A DNA stretch of 64,000 nt, from contig OX439043.1 of the NCBI GenBank assembly GCA_949317995.1, positions 60,529,339 to 60,593,338 of the forward strand. The letters run 5' to 3'. This stretch comes from Acholoe squamosa (lineage: Eukaryota; Annelida; Polychaeta; Phyllodocida; Polynoidae). The notes beneath the pieces were generated by a model. It made no database searches. It saw only the letters and a program-made list of their open reading frames with translations, and was not told the DNA's origin. Made by a program: the position numbers and the translations under genes. This document shows, piece after piece, positions 63,740 through 64,000 of this stretch; within the stretch, counting starts at the first letter, position 1, and each line of letters opens with the position of its first letter.

Positions 63740-64000
63740 CGAATGTACTCCTATGTATTCCGATTCCTCTATACAGGGCTTTGGGGCCTGGTTTGATAAG
63801 GATTATTTGTATGGTACTTGGGACGATTCTAATCCTATGTTGGATTGTGTGGGTCATTTTGTTCATGCCCCTAAACTTGATAATCTCAAAATTCACCACA
63901 GGAATATAAATGTGTACGAGCTCTACCCGGTAATGGTAGGTCTTAAGCGCTGGGTGAAGAAGTTTTCCAACACTAGGGTTCATTGTATTACAGACAACAT
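63740..64000 (+). pseudogene. RNase H start, copy F, after a frameshift
   Basis: In another frame the sequence reads NECTPMYSDSSIQGFGAWF, then VYELYPVMVGLKRWVKKF and HCITDN at the window edge, matching RNase H of copy E. Confidence 0.78.

Larger units (their letters stand above)
61077..64000 (+). mobile_element. DIRS/Ngaro-type retrotransposon, copy F (runs off the window)
   Basis: Plus-strand order: A1 repeat, gag, RT, start of RNase H. It is diverged from copy E and better preserved, with one frame break in gag and one in pol. The recombinase and 3' repeats would lie beyond 64000. Confidence 0.85.

Overview
This is a metazoan nuclear window, most likely from a marine invertebrate (low confidence; no species-specific gene is visible), and almost all of it is transposable-element DNA. 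Evidence for a eukaryote: LTR retrotransposons with a tRNA-type primer site, a LINE, a Penelope-like element with a GIY-YIG domain, two DIRS/Ngaro-type tyrosine-recombinase retrotransposons, a SINE-like insertion with a CAATCAATCAA tail, terminal-inverted-repeat MITEs, AT/GA microsatellites, and one candidate host exon with a consensus splice donor. I see no bacterial gene, tRNA, rRNA or CRISPR array.

Layout. 1-20556 is a giant inverted repeat: a left arm (1-8899, continuing off the window) and a right arm (11654-20556) around a 2.75 kb spacer. Each arm carries the same dead Ty3/gypsy element, its LTR toward the centre and transcription pointing outward. The arms share stop codons, frameshifts and large deletions, so the inverted duplication happened after the element died. 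The spacer holds a 42-bp minisatellite and the LTR plus gag of a different gypsy element, cut at the arm junction. The right-arm element continues past the window's visible symmetry to about 23905 and carries a long third ORF after pol.

23906-36140 is repeat-rich, AT-rich DNA: duplicated blocks, an array in which GGTTGGGAACRGGACA recurs about every 185 bp, two related MITEs in inverted orientation around a LINE fragment, tandem repeats, a TPRT-type insertion with a 13-bp target duplication inside a 47-bp minisatellite, and a first coding exon of a type II membrane protein. 36141-41802 is a third, 3'-truncated gypsy element. 42524-52580 is a nearly intact gypsy element on the minus strand with two LTRs, a CCGT target duplication, a 1028-codon gag, a pol broken by only one small frameshift, and an internally shortened third ORF.

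52581-64000 holds a pogo-like MITE, hairpin repeats, and two DIRS/Ngaro-type elements arranged head to head. The minus-strand copy shows an A1-ORFs-B1-A2-B2 split direct repeat layout and is interrupted by a Penelope-like insertion with a 12-bp target duplication. The plus-strand copy runs off the window.

The most unusual set of signals belongs to the gypsy family at 13589-23905 and 42524-52580: a very large coiled-coil Gag whose frame is open through the primer site, a tRNA-His-like primer site, an AT-hook-like tail on integrase, an unrecognised ORF3, an RNA stem-loop between pol and ORF3 whose stems are kept by compensatory and G-U pairs around a constant TTAGAC loop, and two strongly conserved blocks after ORF3. 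All statements rest on reading the sequence by eye; identities are estimates.
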